Source: Flavobacterium sp.
GTDB lineage: Bacteria > Bacteroidota > Bacteroidia > Flavobacteriales > Flavobacteriaceae
Assembly (NCBI GenBank): GCA_030151255.1
Contig: JASLED010000092.1
Coordinates: 38,276 to 102,275 of the forward strand
Direction: 5' to 3'
DNA: 64,000 nt
Shown here: piece by piece, positions 33,893 to 42,660 of the stretch
Layout of the letters: every line of letters starts with the position of its first letter
Numbering within the stretch: the first letter of the stretch is position 1
Notes under the pieces: model-generated
Told to the model about the DNA's origin: nothing
The model's database searches: none
What the model saw: only the letters and a program-made list of their open reading frames with translations
Made by a program: the position numbers and the translations under genes

Positions 33893-34564
33893 TTATTTAA
33901 TTCTAAACTGGATATAAGTAATGGCCTTATTTTGCTCTAAATATTGCGATTCGTAGAATGTTTGTATTTCTGTTACAACAGACGGAGCACCTTCATTTTT
34001 GTACACATGGTGATTGGCATAAATTACCTCATGACCTTCTCCATGCAACAATCCTAAAGTATAGCCATGCATAAATTCGCTATCTGTTTTTAGATTTACA
34101 GTACCATCTGGTGTAAGGATATTTTTATAACGTTGTAAAAACTCCGAATTGGTTAAACGATGTTTTGTTCGTTTGTATTTTATTTGAGGATCTGGGAAAG
34201 TAATCCAAATTTCGCTAACCTCGCCACTTGCAAAAGCATGCCCTATTAACTCAATTTGAGTACGTAAAAAAGCTACGTTATGAATCCCTTCTTCTACAGC
34301 AGTTTTTGCACCTCTCCAAAAGCGAGCTCCTTTAATATCAATTCCAATAAAGTTTTTTTCTGGAAAACGGCGAGCCAACTCTACTGTATATTCACCTTTT
34401 CCACAACCTAATTCTAAAACTATTGGATTGTTATTTTTAAATACTTCTGATGCCCATTGTCCTTTTTGAGGCAAATTTGCCACCATCTCTTCTCTAGATG
34501 GTTGAAAAACATTTCCAAAAGTTTCGTTTTCTCTAAATCTCTTTAGTTTATTTTTACTTCCCAC
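33893..34564 (-). CDS. trmB: tRNA (guanine-N7-)-methyltransferase
   Basis: A 223-residue SAM-dependent enzyme that makes m7G46 in tRNA. SAM motif I is LELGCGKGEYTVELA (about 49-63), followed by IGIDIKGARFWRGA, the diagnostic FPDPQIKYKRTKHRL and a C-terminal TEIQTFYE, all typical of TrmB. Translation starts at GTG 34564 (MGSKNKLKRFRENETF is the usual beginning); no in-frame ATG fits better. A TAATTTTG -7 box lies 25 nt upstream. Confidence 0.95.
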   Translation of the reverse strand: MGSKNKLKRFRENETFGNVFQPSREEMVANLPQKGQWASEVFKNNNPIVLELGCGKGEYTVELARRFPEKNFIGIDIKGARFWRGAKTAVEEGIHNVAFLRTQIELIGHAFASGEVSEIWITFPDPQIKYKRTKHRLTNSEFLQRYKNILTPDGTVNLKTDSEFMHGYTLGLLHGEGHEVIYANHHVYKNEGAPSVVTEIQTFYESQYLEQNKAITYIQFRIK

Positions 34565-34588
34565 TGGATTATTCGTTTAAATTCAACG

Positions 34589-34596
34589 CAAAATTA
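34589..34596 (-). promoter_or_regulatory. -7 box for trmB operon
   Basis: The minus strand reads TAATTTTG, an exact TAnnTTTG match, 25 nt upstream of the GTG start of trmB. Confidence 0.5.
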
Positions 34597-34638
34597 ATCA
34601 AATATGGCGAATGTAAAACCTTTTTATCTATAAGCAAA

Positions 34639-35709
34639 TTATCTTACTTCATCTTTTGGCGAATAATTTTTTACTTTTTCCATTGTAAATGAAAATTCAG
34701 ACCCATATCCGTAACTACTTTCTACATAAATATGCTCGTCATGTGCTTCTACAATATGCTTTACAATGGATAAGCCTAGTCCAGAGCCACCAACTGTCCT
34801 TGCTCCGCTTTTATCAATTCGATAAAAACGCTCAAACAACCTTGGAATATGCTCTTTTTTAATTCCCATTCCATTATCTGTAATGCGAACAATAAGTTTA
34901 TTTTTTACTAAGTTTTCGATACTTACTTCGGTGGTTCCTTTTTTCTTTCCGTATTTAATTGAGTTTTCGATAAGATTGGTAATTACCTGACCGACTCTCT
35001 CTTTATCACCTTCAACGTAAATTGGATCAAGGTATTTCATATCAAACATCAACGAAATTTCTTTCTTTTTGGCTTTATATTCCAAAAAATTAAAAGTATC
35101 ATTGATTGTTTCTACAATATCAAAAACAGATTTATTTAAGTGAAGATTACCTGATTCTAATTTTGATATCATGTCAAGATCTTTCACAATGTAAATTAAT
35201 CGTTCAACACCTTGCGAAGCGCGCTCTAAATATCTATCTCTCACTTCCAAATCGTCAATTGCACCATCTGTTAGCGTTTCTAAATATCCTTGAATTAAAA
35301 ATAAAGGTGTTTTTAACTCGTGAGAAATATTACCTAAAAACTCTCTTCGATATTCTTCTCGGACTTGAAGTGACTCAATTTCGATTTTTTTTGTAGTAGC
35401 AAATTTTTCAATTTCTTCTGTTAGCGTTTTCATATCTGTTGTAATTGCTTTCGCTCTTAAATCAGCATGTTCTAACAAAGAAACTTTATCGTATATTTTT
35501 TTGATGCTTCGATAAATAAAATGTTCTACTCTATATTGGATAACGAAAAACGAAACAAAATAAATAAATAGAATATGAAACAGGAACATTATCCATGAAA
35601 CATCTTTATAAATAAGTACAAATGGAACACCAACTACCAGAGTAGCCGCTGCAATTAATGCTGCCGATTTTACAGCAAATTTGTACGATTTTCTAAATTT
35701 AATAGACAT
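34639..35709 (-). CDS. Sensor histidine kinase, PhoR-like
   Basis: A 356-residue membrane kinase. Two helices (about 12-30 and 35-55) with almost no periplasmic loop, a linker coiled coil, the H-box FLGNISHELKTPLFLIQGYLE, the N-box NLIENSIKYG and G boxes DNGMGI and GGSGLGLSIVKHIVEAH. The compact membrane part is as in PhoR kinases, which read phosphate status through the Pst transporter. It is co-transcribed with the upstream regulator (4-nt gap). Phosphate is the likely signal by similarity and context; no pst or phoU gene is in the window to confirm it. Confidence 0.85.
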   Translation of the reverse strand: MSIKFRKSYKFAVKSAALIAAATLVVGVPFVLIYKDVSWIMFLFHILFIYFVSFFVIQYRVEHFIYRSIKKIYDKVSLLEHADLRAKAITTDMKTLTEEIEKFATTKKIEIESLQVREEYRREFLGNISHELKTPLFLIQGYLETLTDGAIDDLEVRDRYLERASQGVERLIYIVKDLDMISKLESGNLHLNKSVFDIVETINDTFNFLEYKAKKKEISLMFDMKYLDPIYVEGDKERVGQVITNLIENSIKYGKKKGTTEVSIENLVKNKLIVRITDNGMGIKKEHIPRLFERFYRIDKSGARTVGGSGLGLSIVKHIVEAHDEHIYVESSYGYGSEFSFTMEKVKNYSPKDEVR

Positions 35710-35713
35710 AAAT

Positions 35714-36406
35714 CTATTGGATATCTAATTTATAACCAACTCCTTTGATGGTTTTAAAGCAATCATCTCCTACTTTTTCTCTTAGTTTTCTGATATGAAC
35801 GTCAATTGTACGTCCACCAACAACTACTTCATTTCCCCAAACTTTATCAAGAATTTCTTCTCTAGTAAAAACTTTGCCTGGTTTTGAAGCTAGTAAATAA
35901 AGTAATTCAAATTCTTTTCTTGGCAATGACAATTCGTTTCCATCAAGCATTATTTTGTATTCGTCACGATTAATTTCAATGTTTCCTACCTGAAGTATAT
36001 CGCCTAACACTGTGTCATTTACCTTTTTAAATCTACGCAATAAAGCTTTTACTTTACTTACAAGTACTTTTGGTTTTACTGGTTTTGTGATGTAATCATC
36101 TGCTCCAGCATCAAATCCGGCAACTTGCGAATAATCTTCACCTCTTGCTGTAAGAAAAGTAATTACAACGTTTTGCAAAGCATCGATTTTTCTGATTTGT
36201 TCGCACGCTTCCATTCCGTCCATTTCTGGCATCATCACGTCTAGGATAATTAATTGAGGAAGTTCTTTTTTTGCTTTCTCAATTGCTTCCTTTCCATTAG
36301 CAGCAGTAATTACCTGGTAACCTTCCTTTTCCAAGTTGTATCCGATAATTTCGATAATATCTTGTTCATCATCTACTAATAAAATCTTAACCTCTGAATT
36401 CTTCAT
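35714..36406 (-). CDS. Response regulator, OmpR/PhoB type
   Basis: A 230-residue regulator. Receiver with DDE near 12-14, phospho-Asp in LIILDVMMPEMDG (about 55) and Lys in YITKPVKPK, then a winged-helix DNA-binding domain (ELSLPRKEFELLYLLASKPGKVFTREEILDKVWG and VDVHIRKLREKVG-type wing, here IDVHIRKLREKVG). The intact TRANS_REG_C pattern and pairing with a PhoR-like kinase suggest a PhoB-type role. It is divergent from the TonB receptor, which may be its target. A clear TATATTTG -7 box precedes it. Confidence 0.88.
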   Translation of the reverse strand: MKNSEVKILLVDDEQDIIEIIGYNLEKEGYQVITAANGKEAIEKAKKELPQLIILDVMMPEMDGMEACEQIRKIDALQNVVITFLTARGEDYSQVAGFDAGADDYITKPVKPKVLVSKVKALLRRFKKVNDTVLGDILQVGNIEINRDEYKIMLDGNELSLPRKEFELLYLLASKPGKVFTREEILDKVWGNEVVVGGRTIDVHIRKLREKVGDDCFKTIKGVGYKLDIQ

Positions 36407-36434
36407 TTTTATAAAATCTGTTTAAAAAACGTTT

Positions 36435-36442
36435 CAAATATA
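36435..36442 (-). promoter_or_regulatory. -7 box for the phoB-like gene
   Basis: The minus strand reads TATATTTG, matching TAnnTTTG, 29 nt upstream of the start codon at 36406. Confidence 0.5.
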
Positions 36443-36488
36443 AAGATAATACATCTATACGAATTATAGTTTACAATTATTTAATACG

Positions 36489-36505
36489 TTAACCTTTTAA
36501 TAACA
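36489..36505 (+). promoter_or_regulatory. Possible Pho-box-like direct repeat before the TonB receptor gene
   Basis: TTAACC-TTTTA-ATAACA shows two TTAACA-like hexamers 11 bp apart. This is the period of Pho boxes and of many OmpR-family sites. It lies between the divergent PhoB-like regulator and the receptor gene. Only two imperfect units are present in very AT-rich DNA, so this is a weak candidate. Confidence 0.22.
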
Positions 36506-36596
36506 TTTTAGACAAAATCTATTAATGCGGTATTAATTTACAGGAAACACCAAACATATTACTTTGCCCCAGCTTTAATAAAATAACCAACACACA

Positions 36597-39347
36597 ATGA
36601 AACTACGTTTATCAATTACCTTTTTTCTACTTTGCCAAATACTATTGGCATCTAATGGAATCGTAAAAGGTTTATTACAAGATTCAACTACAAAAGAACC
36701 CCTTGCATTTGCATCGGTAAGTATTAAAGGAACAAGTATTGGAGTAAATACGGATATGGACGGAAATTTTACAATCGACGTTCCTGCTGGAAAAAGTATT
36801 TTATCTTTCACTTACACAGGATATACCTCTAAGGAAGAAACTGTAAATTTAAAACCTGAAGAAACAATTGATCTGACCGTTAATTTGGTATCAGAAAGTA
36901 TTCAATTGGAAGGCGTTGTAGTACAAGCTACACGTACAAAAAGCAGAGAAGCTGCTCTTTTGATTGATCAGCAACGTTCGGTAGAAATGAAGCAACACAT
37001 CGGTTCGCAAGAATTATCTAGAAAAGGAGTAAGCGATGTGGCAAGTGCAGTGGCAAAAACAACTGGAGTAGCAAAACAAGAAGGAACAGGAACTATTTTT
37101 GTACGCGGATTAGGTGATAGGTATAATAGTACACTTTTAAACGATTTACCTTTATCTTCTAACAATCCTGAAAAGAAAAACATTGACTTAAATATATTTT
37201 CGACTGACATTGTAGAATACATCGCAATTGATAAAACTTATTTTGCTAGAAACTATGGCGATTTTGCAGGAGGAAACATAGATATTGTTTCTAAAAACTA
37301 TAAAGGTGAAGGTTTTTTTGAAGTAAATCTTGGTACAAATTTGAATACAAATGCAGTAAAACAAGATCCGTTTAAAACTCCTTCTGGAAGAAGTTTCTTC
37401 GGATTCTCAAATACAAATATTCCTGAAAAAAGCTTAAGCAGCTACAACTTCCAAAATTCTACACAAACAAGAACAAGAACACCTTGGGGCTCTGGTTTAG
37501 GCTTCAATACAGGAAAATCATTTCAACTAGGTAGCGAATCTGCTTTACACTTATTTGCAACAGCATCATTCGGAAACAATTTTAAACACAAAGAAGGAAT
37601 TACAAGAACAGCGCAAGCACAAAATTCATTTACAAAAGATTTAAATTTAAATTCTTCTGAATACAACACTAATACAACTGCAATGTTAAATGCTACTTTT
37701 GAAGCAAATACATCAAATAGTATTAAATACAACTTTTTATTCATCAATGATTCGAGTGAAAAAAATGACGAATACAAAGGGTATATTCGAGATATTACCT
37801 TAGACAATAATGATTTTACATATGTAAACAGACAAACTTACAAGCAAGATCAGTTAATGGTAAACCAATTATTAGGACAGCACAAACTAACAGAAAAACT
37901 TGATTTAAATTGGGGAGCAACTCTAAACAACGTTTCTGCTCAAACACCAGACAGACAACAATATACTTTAAATAAAGTAACCGGATTGGATGATTATCGT
38001 TTTTCTATCAACTCTCGATCAGATAACAATCGCTATTTTGAAAATTTAAAAGAACACGAAATTGCAGCCAATATTGCAGCTGATTACAAGTTTGGAAAAA
38101 ATGCTGAAAATTTATTTAACGGAAAACTTACAGTTGGTTATAACGTTAGAAAGAAAAATAGAGATTTCAAAGCAACCCAATTTGTATTTCAAATAAACAA
38201 CGAATTCAACAATAATATAAATCCATATCGTTTAGATGAATTCTTTAATCAAGCTAATTTCCAAAAAGGTTATTTTGATATTTATACTTTTAGAGGAGGA
38301 TCTGCTACACCAAATGCATTATTGCCACAAACATATGATGGAGAATTAATTATCAATGCTGGATTTGCAAATGTTGAATATAAACTTTCAGACAAATTAT
38401 CGGGATCTTTAGGTTTTAGATTCGAAGCAATTTCACAAAATGTTACTTGGCAAACACAGTTAGATAATAACACAACAGGTAATAAATTTACTAAAAATGC
38501 TTTTTTACCTAGCTTATCTTTAAAATACGAAGTAAACGACAACAATAATTTGCGTTTAGCAGCATCTAAAACATATACTTTACCACAGTTTAAAGAAAGA
38601 GCAAGATTTATTTATGAAGATGTTACAGAAATTAAAGTTGGTAACCCAGACTTATATGCTTCTGACGATTACAACTTAGATTTAAAATGGGAATATTTTC
38701 CTAAAACAGACGAAATTGTTTCGGCAACTGTATTCGGAAAATACATTCAAAATCCAATAAACGAAATTGTTTCTGCCTCTTCTTCAAATGATATCACGTT
38801 TGCAAACACAGGAGATTACGGATATGTTGCAGGTTTAGAAATTGAAATAAGAAAAAACATATTCAGTTTTGATGATGTATTGACCAATAAAATTACAGGA
38901 GGATTCAATGCTTCTTTAATGAAAACATATCAAAAACTTGATAACGAAAAGGTAAATAGAGAAAATAAACACATTAGCACATCATTTACACATGATAGTG
39001 CTGGTTTTACAGGAGCTTCTGATTTATTAATGAATGCGGATGTATCGTACATCAAAGAATGGAACAATAACCAGAAAATGATAGCTACACTTTCTTACGC
39101 TTATTTTTCAGATAAACTATATTCGTTAGGAACAGAACAAAGCGGAAATCTAATTGACAAATCATTCGGTTTCTTAGATTTTAGTTTCAAATATGATTTT
39201 AGTAAAAACTTTGGAATGAGTTTCAATGCTAAAAACTTGCTAAATCCTGCAATTGAAAGAAAACAAGCCAATCTTACAAAAGATGTTTTAGTACAATCTT
39301 ACAAATTAGGTAGCAACTTCAGCTTAGGTTTCAAGTACACTTTTTAA
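36597..39347 (+). CDS. TonB-dependent outer membrane receptor with CarboxypepD_reg-like domain
   Basis: A 916-residue outer membrane transporter. Signal peptide (about 1-20), CarboxypepD_reg-like domain (GIVKGLLQDSTTKEPLAFASVSIKGTS to about 105), plug domain with VRGLGDRYNSTLLNDLPL (about 168-186) and FAGGNIDIVSK, then a 22-strand barrel ending with aromatic Phe (LGFKYTF). A classical TonB box cannot be pointed out with certainty. It is followed by a beta-helix lipoprotein and a T9SS-domain miniprotein, and stands divergent to PhoB/PhoR-like genes. No SusD partner is present, so a glycan-import PUL is not indicated. Phosphate-related uptake is a hypothesis from context. Confidence 0.9.
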   Translation: MKLRLSITFFLLCQILLASNGIVKGLLQDSTTKEPLAFASVSIKGTSIGVNTDMDGNFTIDVPAGKSILSFTYTGYTSKEETVNLKPEETIDLTVNLVSESIQLEGVVVQATRTKSREAALLIDQQRSVEMKQHIGSQELSRKGVSDVASAVAKTTGVAKQEGTGTIFVRGLGDRYNSTLLNDLPLSSNNPEKKNIDLNIFSTDIVEYIAIDKTYFARNYGDFAGGNIDIVSKNYKGEGFFEVNLGTNLNTNAVKQDPFKTPSGRSFFGFSNTNIPEKSLSSYNFQNSTQTRTRTPWGSGLGFNTGKSFQLGSESALHLFATASFGNNFKHKEGITRTAQAQNSFTKDLNLNSSEYNTNTTAMLNATFEANTSNSIKYNFLFINDSSEKNDEYKGYIRDITLDNNDFTYVNRQTYKQDQLMVNQLLGQHKLTEKLDLNWGATLNNVSAQTPDRQQYTLNKVTGLDDYRFSINSRSDNNRYFENLKEHEIAANIAADYKFGKNAENLFNGKLTVGYNVRKKNRDFKATQFVFQINNEFNNNINPYRLDEFFNQANFQKGYFDIYTFRGGSATPNALLPQTYDGELIINAGFANVEYKLSDKLSGSLGFRFEAISQNVTWQTQLDNNTTGNKFTKNAFLPSLSLKYEVNDNNNLRLAASKTYTLPQFKERARFIYEDVTEIKVGNPDLYASDDYNLDLKWEYFPKTDEIVSATVFGKYIQNPINEIVSASSSNDITFANTGDYGYVAGLEIEIRKNIFSFDDVLTNKITGGFNASLMKTYQKLDNEKVNRENKHISTSFTHDSAGFTGASDLLMNADVSYIKEWNNNQKMIATLSYAYFSDKLYSLGTEQSGNLIDKSFGFLDFSFKYDFSKNFGMSFNAKNLLNPAIERKQANLTKDVLVQSYKLGSNFSLGFKYTF

Positions 39348-39375
39348 TATATTCTTTACACAATTCTTGTTAATG

Positions 39376-39408
39376 AAAATAGCCTACAGTAATGTGGGCT
39401 ATTTTTAT
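39376..39408 (+). terminator. Hairpin terminator after the TonB receptor gene
   Basis: Stem AAAATAGCC (39376-39384) / GGCTATTTT (39397-39405) with a T-rich tail. It may attenuate rather than stop reading into the lipoprotein gene. Confidence 0.6.
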
Positions 39409-39584
39409 TTTGCATAAACACCAAAAACACACTTATTCTAATAACAAAAAATAAACAATGCCCTTTTTCTCATAACATTACTATAATATTTTACCTAGTA
39501 ACATTAACAATTCAATGACAACAAACTAACTATCAATTTACTTTAGCTTCTAATCTTTGTATAAATAAAATAACACAATTAATT

Positions 39585-40721
39585 ATGAAAAGATTATTTA
39601 AATCAGGAATCGCAATTGCATTATTATCTGTATTCTTCGTAAACTGTTCGTCTGACAAAAAAACTGACAACGGTGGTGACGATGATCTAACAGTAAACAT
39701 TGGAAGAGAACTAAAAAAAGGTGAAAAACTAATTTTAGAAAAAGATAAAAAATATAACCTATCAAGCAAATTAGTAGTAAATGAAGGTGCTACTTTAGAA
39801 ATTCAAGAAGGAGTAGAAATTATTGGCACAGGTGGCACATCATCATATATTGCTGTAGCACAAGGAGGTACAATTTACATTAATGGTACAAAAGACAAAC
39901 CAGTTGTAATGACATCTTTAGAAAAGAAAAGAGGAAGCTGGGGAGGTTTAGTAATTTGTGGTAAAGCACCTATTAATAAAGCTGTATCTGCAACTGCTGA
40001 GGTATCTGACTTAACATACGGAGGAACAGTAGCTGATGATAACTCTGGATCTATCCGTTACTTAAGAATTGAATACGCAGGAGCAAACTTTAATAGCGAA
40101 AAAGAATTCAATGGTTTATCATTATTTGGAGTTGGTAGCAAAACAACTATCGAATATGTACAAGCTCATGAAGGTTCTGACGATGGATTTGAGTGGTTTG
40201 GTGGAACTGTAAGTGCTAAATATTTAGTTTCTACAAATAATGATGACGATCAGTTTGACTGGACAGAAGGATGGAACGGACAAAACAATGAATTTTGGTA
40301 TTCTAGACAAGGTGGTGTTGCAGATAAAGGAATTGAAGCAGACAATAATGCTAAAACAAGAAACGCAAATCCGTATTCTGATCCTACAATTAAAAATATT
40401 ACTTTAATCTCTGCTAAGCCAGGCGAAGGTACTGCAATGAAATTACGTGAAGGTACTAAAGGTAAATTATTCAACGTTGTACTTGATGGTTGGAAAACAG
40501 CTTTTGATGTAGAACATGATGAAACAATTACAAATGTTAATAATAAATCATTATTAATAACAAACGTAAAACTTATCAACGTTGCAAATAAATCAGTTGG
40601 AAAAGACACAGCAGGTCAATCAGTTGATGTAAAAGGTGTATTTACAGAAGGAGAAAACGCAGGTGCTGGTAATGGAGTAAACGCTCCAGAATGGACAAAA
40701 GGTTGGACTGTTGGATTGTAA
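39585..40721 (+). CDS. Beta-helix lipoprotein associated with the TonB receptor
   Basis: A 378-residue surface or periplasmic lipoprotein. The signal peptide ends in a lipobox-like FFVNCSS (Cys20), followed by an acidic linker GGDDD. The body has parallel beta-helix features: LVVNEGATLEIQEGVEIIGTGG, AQGGTIYINGTKDKPVVMTS, RYLRIEYAGANF, YVQAHEGSDDGFEWFGGTVSAKYLV. The Asp-rich EWFGG and DDDQFDW segments are conserved in a widespread Bacteroidota group of lipoproteins annotated only as hypothetical. It may be a surface binding partner of the receptor upstream. The position of NDDDQFDW suggests metal binding, unproven. Confidence 0.75.
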   Translation: MKRLFKSGIAIALLSVFFVNCSSDKKTDNGGDDDLTVNIGRELKKGEKLILEKDKKYNLSSKLVVNEGATLEIQEGVEIIGTGGTSSYIAVAQGGTIYINGTKDKPVVMTSLEKKRGSWGGLVICGKAPINKAVSATAEVSDLTYGGTVADDNSGSIRYLRIEYAGANFNSEKEFNGLSLFGVGSKTTIEYVQAHEGSDDGFEWFGGTVSAKYLVSTNNDDDQFDWTEGWNGQNNEFWYSRQGGVADKGIEADNNAKTRNANPYSDPTIKNITLISAKPGEGTAMKLREGTKGKLFNVVLDGWKTAFDVEHDETITNVNNKSLLITNVKLINVANKSVGKDTAGQSVDVKGVFTEGENAGAGNGVNAPEWTKGWTVGL

Positions 40722-40770
40722 CAAAAACATTCTGTTTTATTGAATTATCACAATAATTTATGTTAACAAA

Positions 40771-40806
40771 AAATATTTACTTCAAATGAAGTAAATATTT
40801 TTTTCT
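40771..40806 (+). terminator. Terminator after the beta-helix lipoprotein gene
   Basis: 13-bp stem AAATATTTACTTC (40771-40783) / GAAGTAAATATTT (40788-40800), loop AAAT, T-run. Confidence 0.8.
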
Positions 40807-40851
40807 TTTTAAGAATATTTGATTACTTTTATAGTATAATTCTCAACTTAG

Positions 40852-41214
40852 ATGACAAAGAAAAATTTCCATATCTTCAGTTTTATGATAATAGCCATGC
40901 TATTTACGAGTATATCATATGCTCAAATAGGTTTTCCAAATGGCAACAATCAAGATAAATCAACTGTTCAAAAAACAATTGAAAATTTATCTATTTATCC
41001 TAATCCTGTAGCAGCAAATGGAAAAATTACAATTGATACTAAATCCAACGATCCAAAAGAAATAGAAATTTACAATGTAGTGGGTAAAAGAATAATTTCT
41101 TCAGTATTAAATACAAAAGAATATAATTTACCAACTGCCGTTACTTCTGGAATTTACATCATCAAGGTAAAAGAAAATAACGCAACAGCAACTAGAAAAT
41201 TAATTGTAAAGTAA
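40852..41214 (+). CDS. Miniprotein consisting of a signal peptide and a T9SS type A sorting domain
   Basis: A 120-residue protein. Signal peptide about 1-24 (ending ISYAQ), a 20-residue polar linker, and from about residue 44 a complete type A C-terminal sorting domain: LSIYPNPVAANGKITID, EIEIYNVVGKRI, SGIYIIKVKENNATATRKLIVK. In T9SS substrates this domain follows a large cargo and is cleaved by PorU after secretion. Here there is no cargo. The gene has its own terminator and lies 130 nt downstream of the receptor-linked lipoprotein. It may be a small surface protein, or a relic of a longer gene; reading frame and signal peptide are intact. Confidence 0.88.
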   Translation: MTKKNFHIFSFMIIAMLFTSISYAQIGFPNGNNQDKSTVQKTIENLSIYPNPVAANGKITIDTKSNDPKEIEIYNVVGKRIISSVLNTKEYNLPTAVTSGIYIIKVKENNATATRKLIVK

Positions 41215-41240
41215 TTATTGAATCAATTATACACATTAAA

Positions 41241-41267
41241 GCATCATTATTTTATGATGCTTTTTTT
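41241..41267 (+). terminator. Terminator after the T9SS miniprotein gene
   Basis: Stem GCATCAT (41241-41247) / ATGATGC (41254-41260) and T-run. The T-run overlaps the promoter of the next gene. Confidence 0.75.
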
Positions 41268-41271
41268 ATTG

Positions 41272-41279
41272 TATTTTTG
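41272..41279 (+). promoter_or_regulatory. -7 box for the LuxE-like gene
   Basis: TATTTTTG matches TAnnTTTG and lies 15 nt upstream of the GTG start at 41295. Confidence 0.45.
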
Positions 41280-41294
41280 TAAAAAAATTGAATC

Positions 41295-42278
41295 GTGTTT
41301 ACACCAGAAGACATCATCAGTATACAATCTCGAAAAGACTTTCATAGAGTAGCTATGAAGGTTTATCGCTTTCAATATGAAAACAACAAAGTTTATAATG
41401 AATTTTGTAATCTAGTACACAGAACACCCAACGAGGTAAGAAGTTTTGACCAGGTTCCGTTTTTACCTATCGAATTTTTTAAAACCAAGAATATTTTAAG
41501 CTCCACTGCTCCTATTCAAACCACTTTTACAAGCAGTGGTACAACAGGCTCAATTACAAGTAAGCATAACGTAACAGATTTAAACTTTTATGAGGAAAGC
41601 TTTAGAAGAGGTTTTAACTATTTTTATGGCCCAATTGAAGATTATGTTGTTTTAGCACTTTTACCATCTTATTTGGAACGAGAAGGCTCTTCATTAATTT
41701 ATATGGCAGATGATTTCATTAAAAATTCTGAACACCCAGAAAGCGGATTTTATTTGCATAACTATGACGAATTAGCCAAGCAATTAATTAACCTAGATAA
41801 AGAAGGAAACAATATTCTTTTAATTGGAGTTACTTATGCTTTATTGGATATAATTGAAAAATATCAATTTGAATTAAAAAACACCGTTGTTATGGAAACT
41901 GGTGGAATGAAAGGGAAACGAAAAGAAATGATTCGAGAAGAATTACATCAGCTATTATGTAAAGGTTTTGGTGTAAATAAAATTCATTCAGAATACGGAA
42001 TGACAGAATTATTATCTCAAGGATATTCTTTAGGCGATGGCCTTTTTCAATGTCCGCCATGGATGGATATTGTAATTAGAGATACCGAAGATCCGTTTAC
42101 CATTATTAGCGAACCAGGAAAAACAGGCGGCGTAAATGTTGTTGATTTAGCCAATATCAATTCTTGCTCATTTATAGCAACACAAGATTTGGGTAAAAAA
42201 TACAGCGACGGTCAATTTGAAATACTTGGCAGATTTGACAATTCTGATATCAGAGGTTGCAATCTAATGATTGTGTAA
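41295..42278 (+). CDS. LuxE-like acyl-protein synthetase / acyl transferase
   Basis: A 327-residue protein of the LuxE/adenylate-forming superfamily. It has PFLPIEFFKT, the phosphate-binding loop TTFTSSGTTGS (about 76-86), and HSEYGMTELLSQGYS (about 236-250), equivalent to the A5 motif of acyl-CoA synthetases, plus the C-terminal GRFDNSDIRGCN. LuxE activates fatty acids in bioluminescence, but no luxCDAB genes are here. Flavobacteria keep such orphan homologues, whose acyl substrate is unknown. Translation starts at GTG. It is convergent with gldC across a strong bidirectional terminator. Confidence 0.8.
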   Translation: MFTPEDIISIQSRKDFHRVAMKVYRFQYENNKVYNEFCNLVHRTPNEVRSFDQVPFLPIEFFKTKNILSSTAPIQTTFTSSGTTGSITSKHNVTDLNFYEESFRRGFNYFYGPIEDYVVLALLPSYLEREGSSLIYMADDFIKNSEHPESGFYLHNYDELAKQLINLDKEGNNILLIGVTYALLDIIEKYQFELKNTVVMETGGMKGKRKEMIREELHQLLCKGFGVNKIHSEYGMTELLSQGYSLGDGLFQCPPWMDIVIRDTEDPFTIISEPGKTGGVNVVDLANINSCSFIATQDLGKKYSDGQFEILGRFDNSDIRGCNLMIV

Positions 42279-42290
42279 GACCAAAACATA

Positions 42291-42323
42291 AAAAAAAGGG
42301 TAAACTAAGTTTACCCTTTTTTT
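42291..42323. terminator. Bidirectional terminator between the LuxE-like gene and gldC
   Basis: Perfect 15-bp inverted repeat, core GGGTAAAC/GTTTACCC flanked by A7 and T7, with a 3-nt loop. Confidence 0.85.
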
Positions 42324-42660
42324 ATTTTTCTATCAAATCTGTTTTCTCTGCAAAATAATCGCAAAAATCTCTCATTGTAGCAGCCATTTTATCATCTTCG
42401 GTTGCTCTTTCATAAGTATCTGCCATAGCCACCAAGGTTTGATGAAAAAACTTTTTCATCTCATCTACAGGCATATCTTTTGTCCATAAATCAATTCGAA
42501 GTGTTTCTTGCACCTTGTGATCCCATATCGATAATAACATCGCCTTAGATTGTGCTCTTTCTACTCCTCCATCTTTTGCCGTCCAAAATAAATTTTCTGG
42601 CACTTTGTTTTCATCTAATTCTACTCTAATTTTAATATCAGAAACGTGTGTTTTGCTCAT
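42322..42660 (-). CDS. gldC: Gliding motility protein GldC
   Basis: A 112-residue cytosolic protein matching GldC by its opening (SDIKIRVELDENKVPENLFWTAKDGG), its central acidic, Met-rich segment (DMPVDEMKKFFHQTL) and its position directly after gldB. In F. johnsoniae gldC mutants glide poorly, and the protein is accessory to the gliding and secretion motor; its biochemical role is not known. Its ATG overlaps the gldB stop codon region by 1 nt, so translation is coupled. Length is the usual one. Confidence 0.93.
   Translation of the reverse strand: MSKTHVSDIKIRVELDENKVPENLFWTAKDGGVERAQSKAMLLSIWDHKVQETLRIDLWTKDMPVDEMKKFFHQTLVAMADTYERATEDDKMAATMRDFCDYFAEKTDLIEK

Noticed and set aside
39811..39860. 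TGGCAC occurrences inside coding regions as sigma54 promoters (also near 4400, 5650, 11690, 27130)
   Set aside because: They are within genes, lack a -12 partner and have no enhancer-like palindrome or activator gene next to them.
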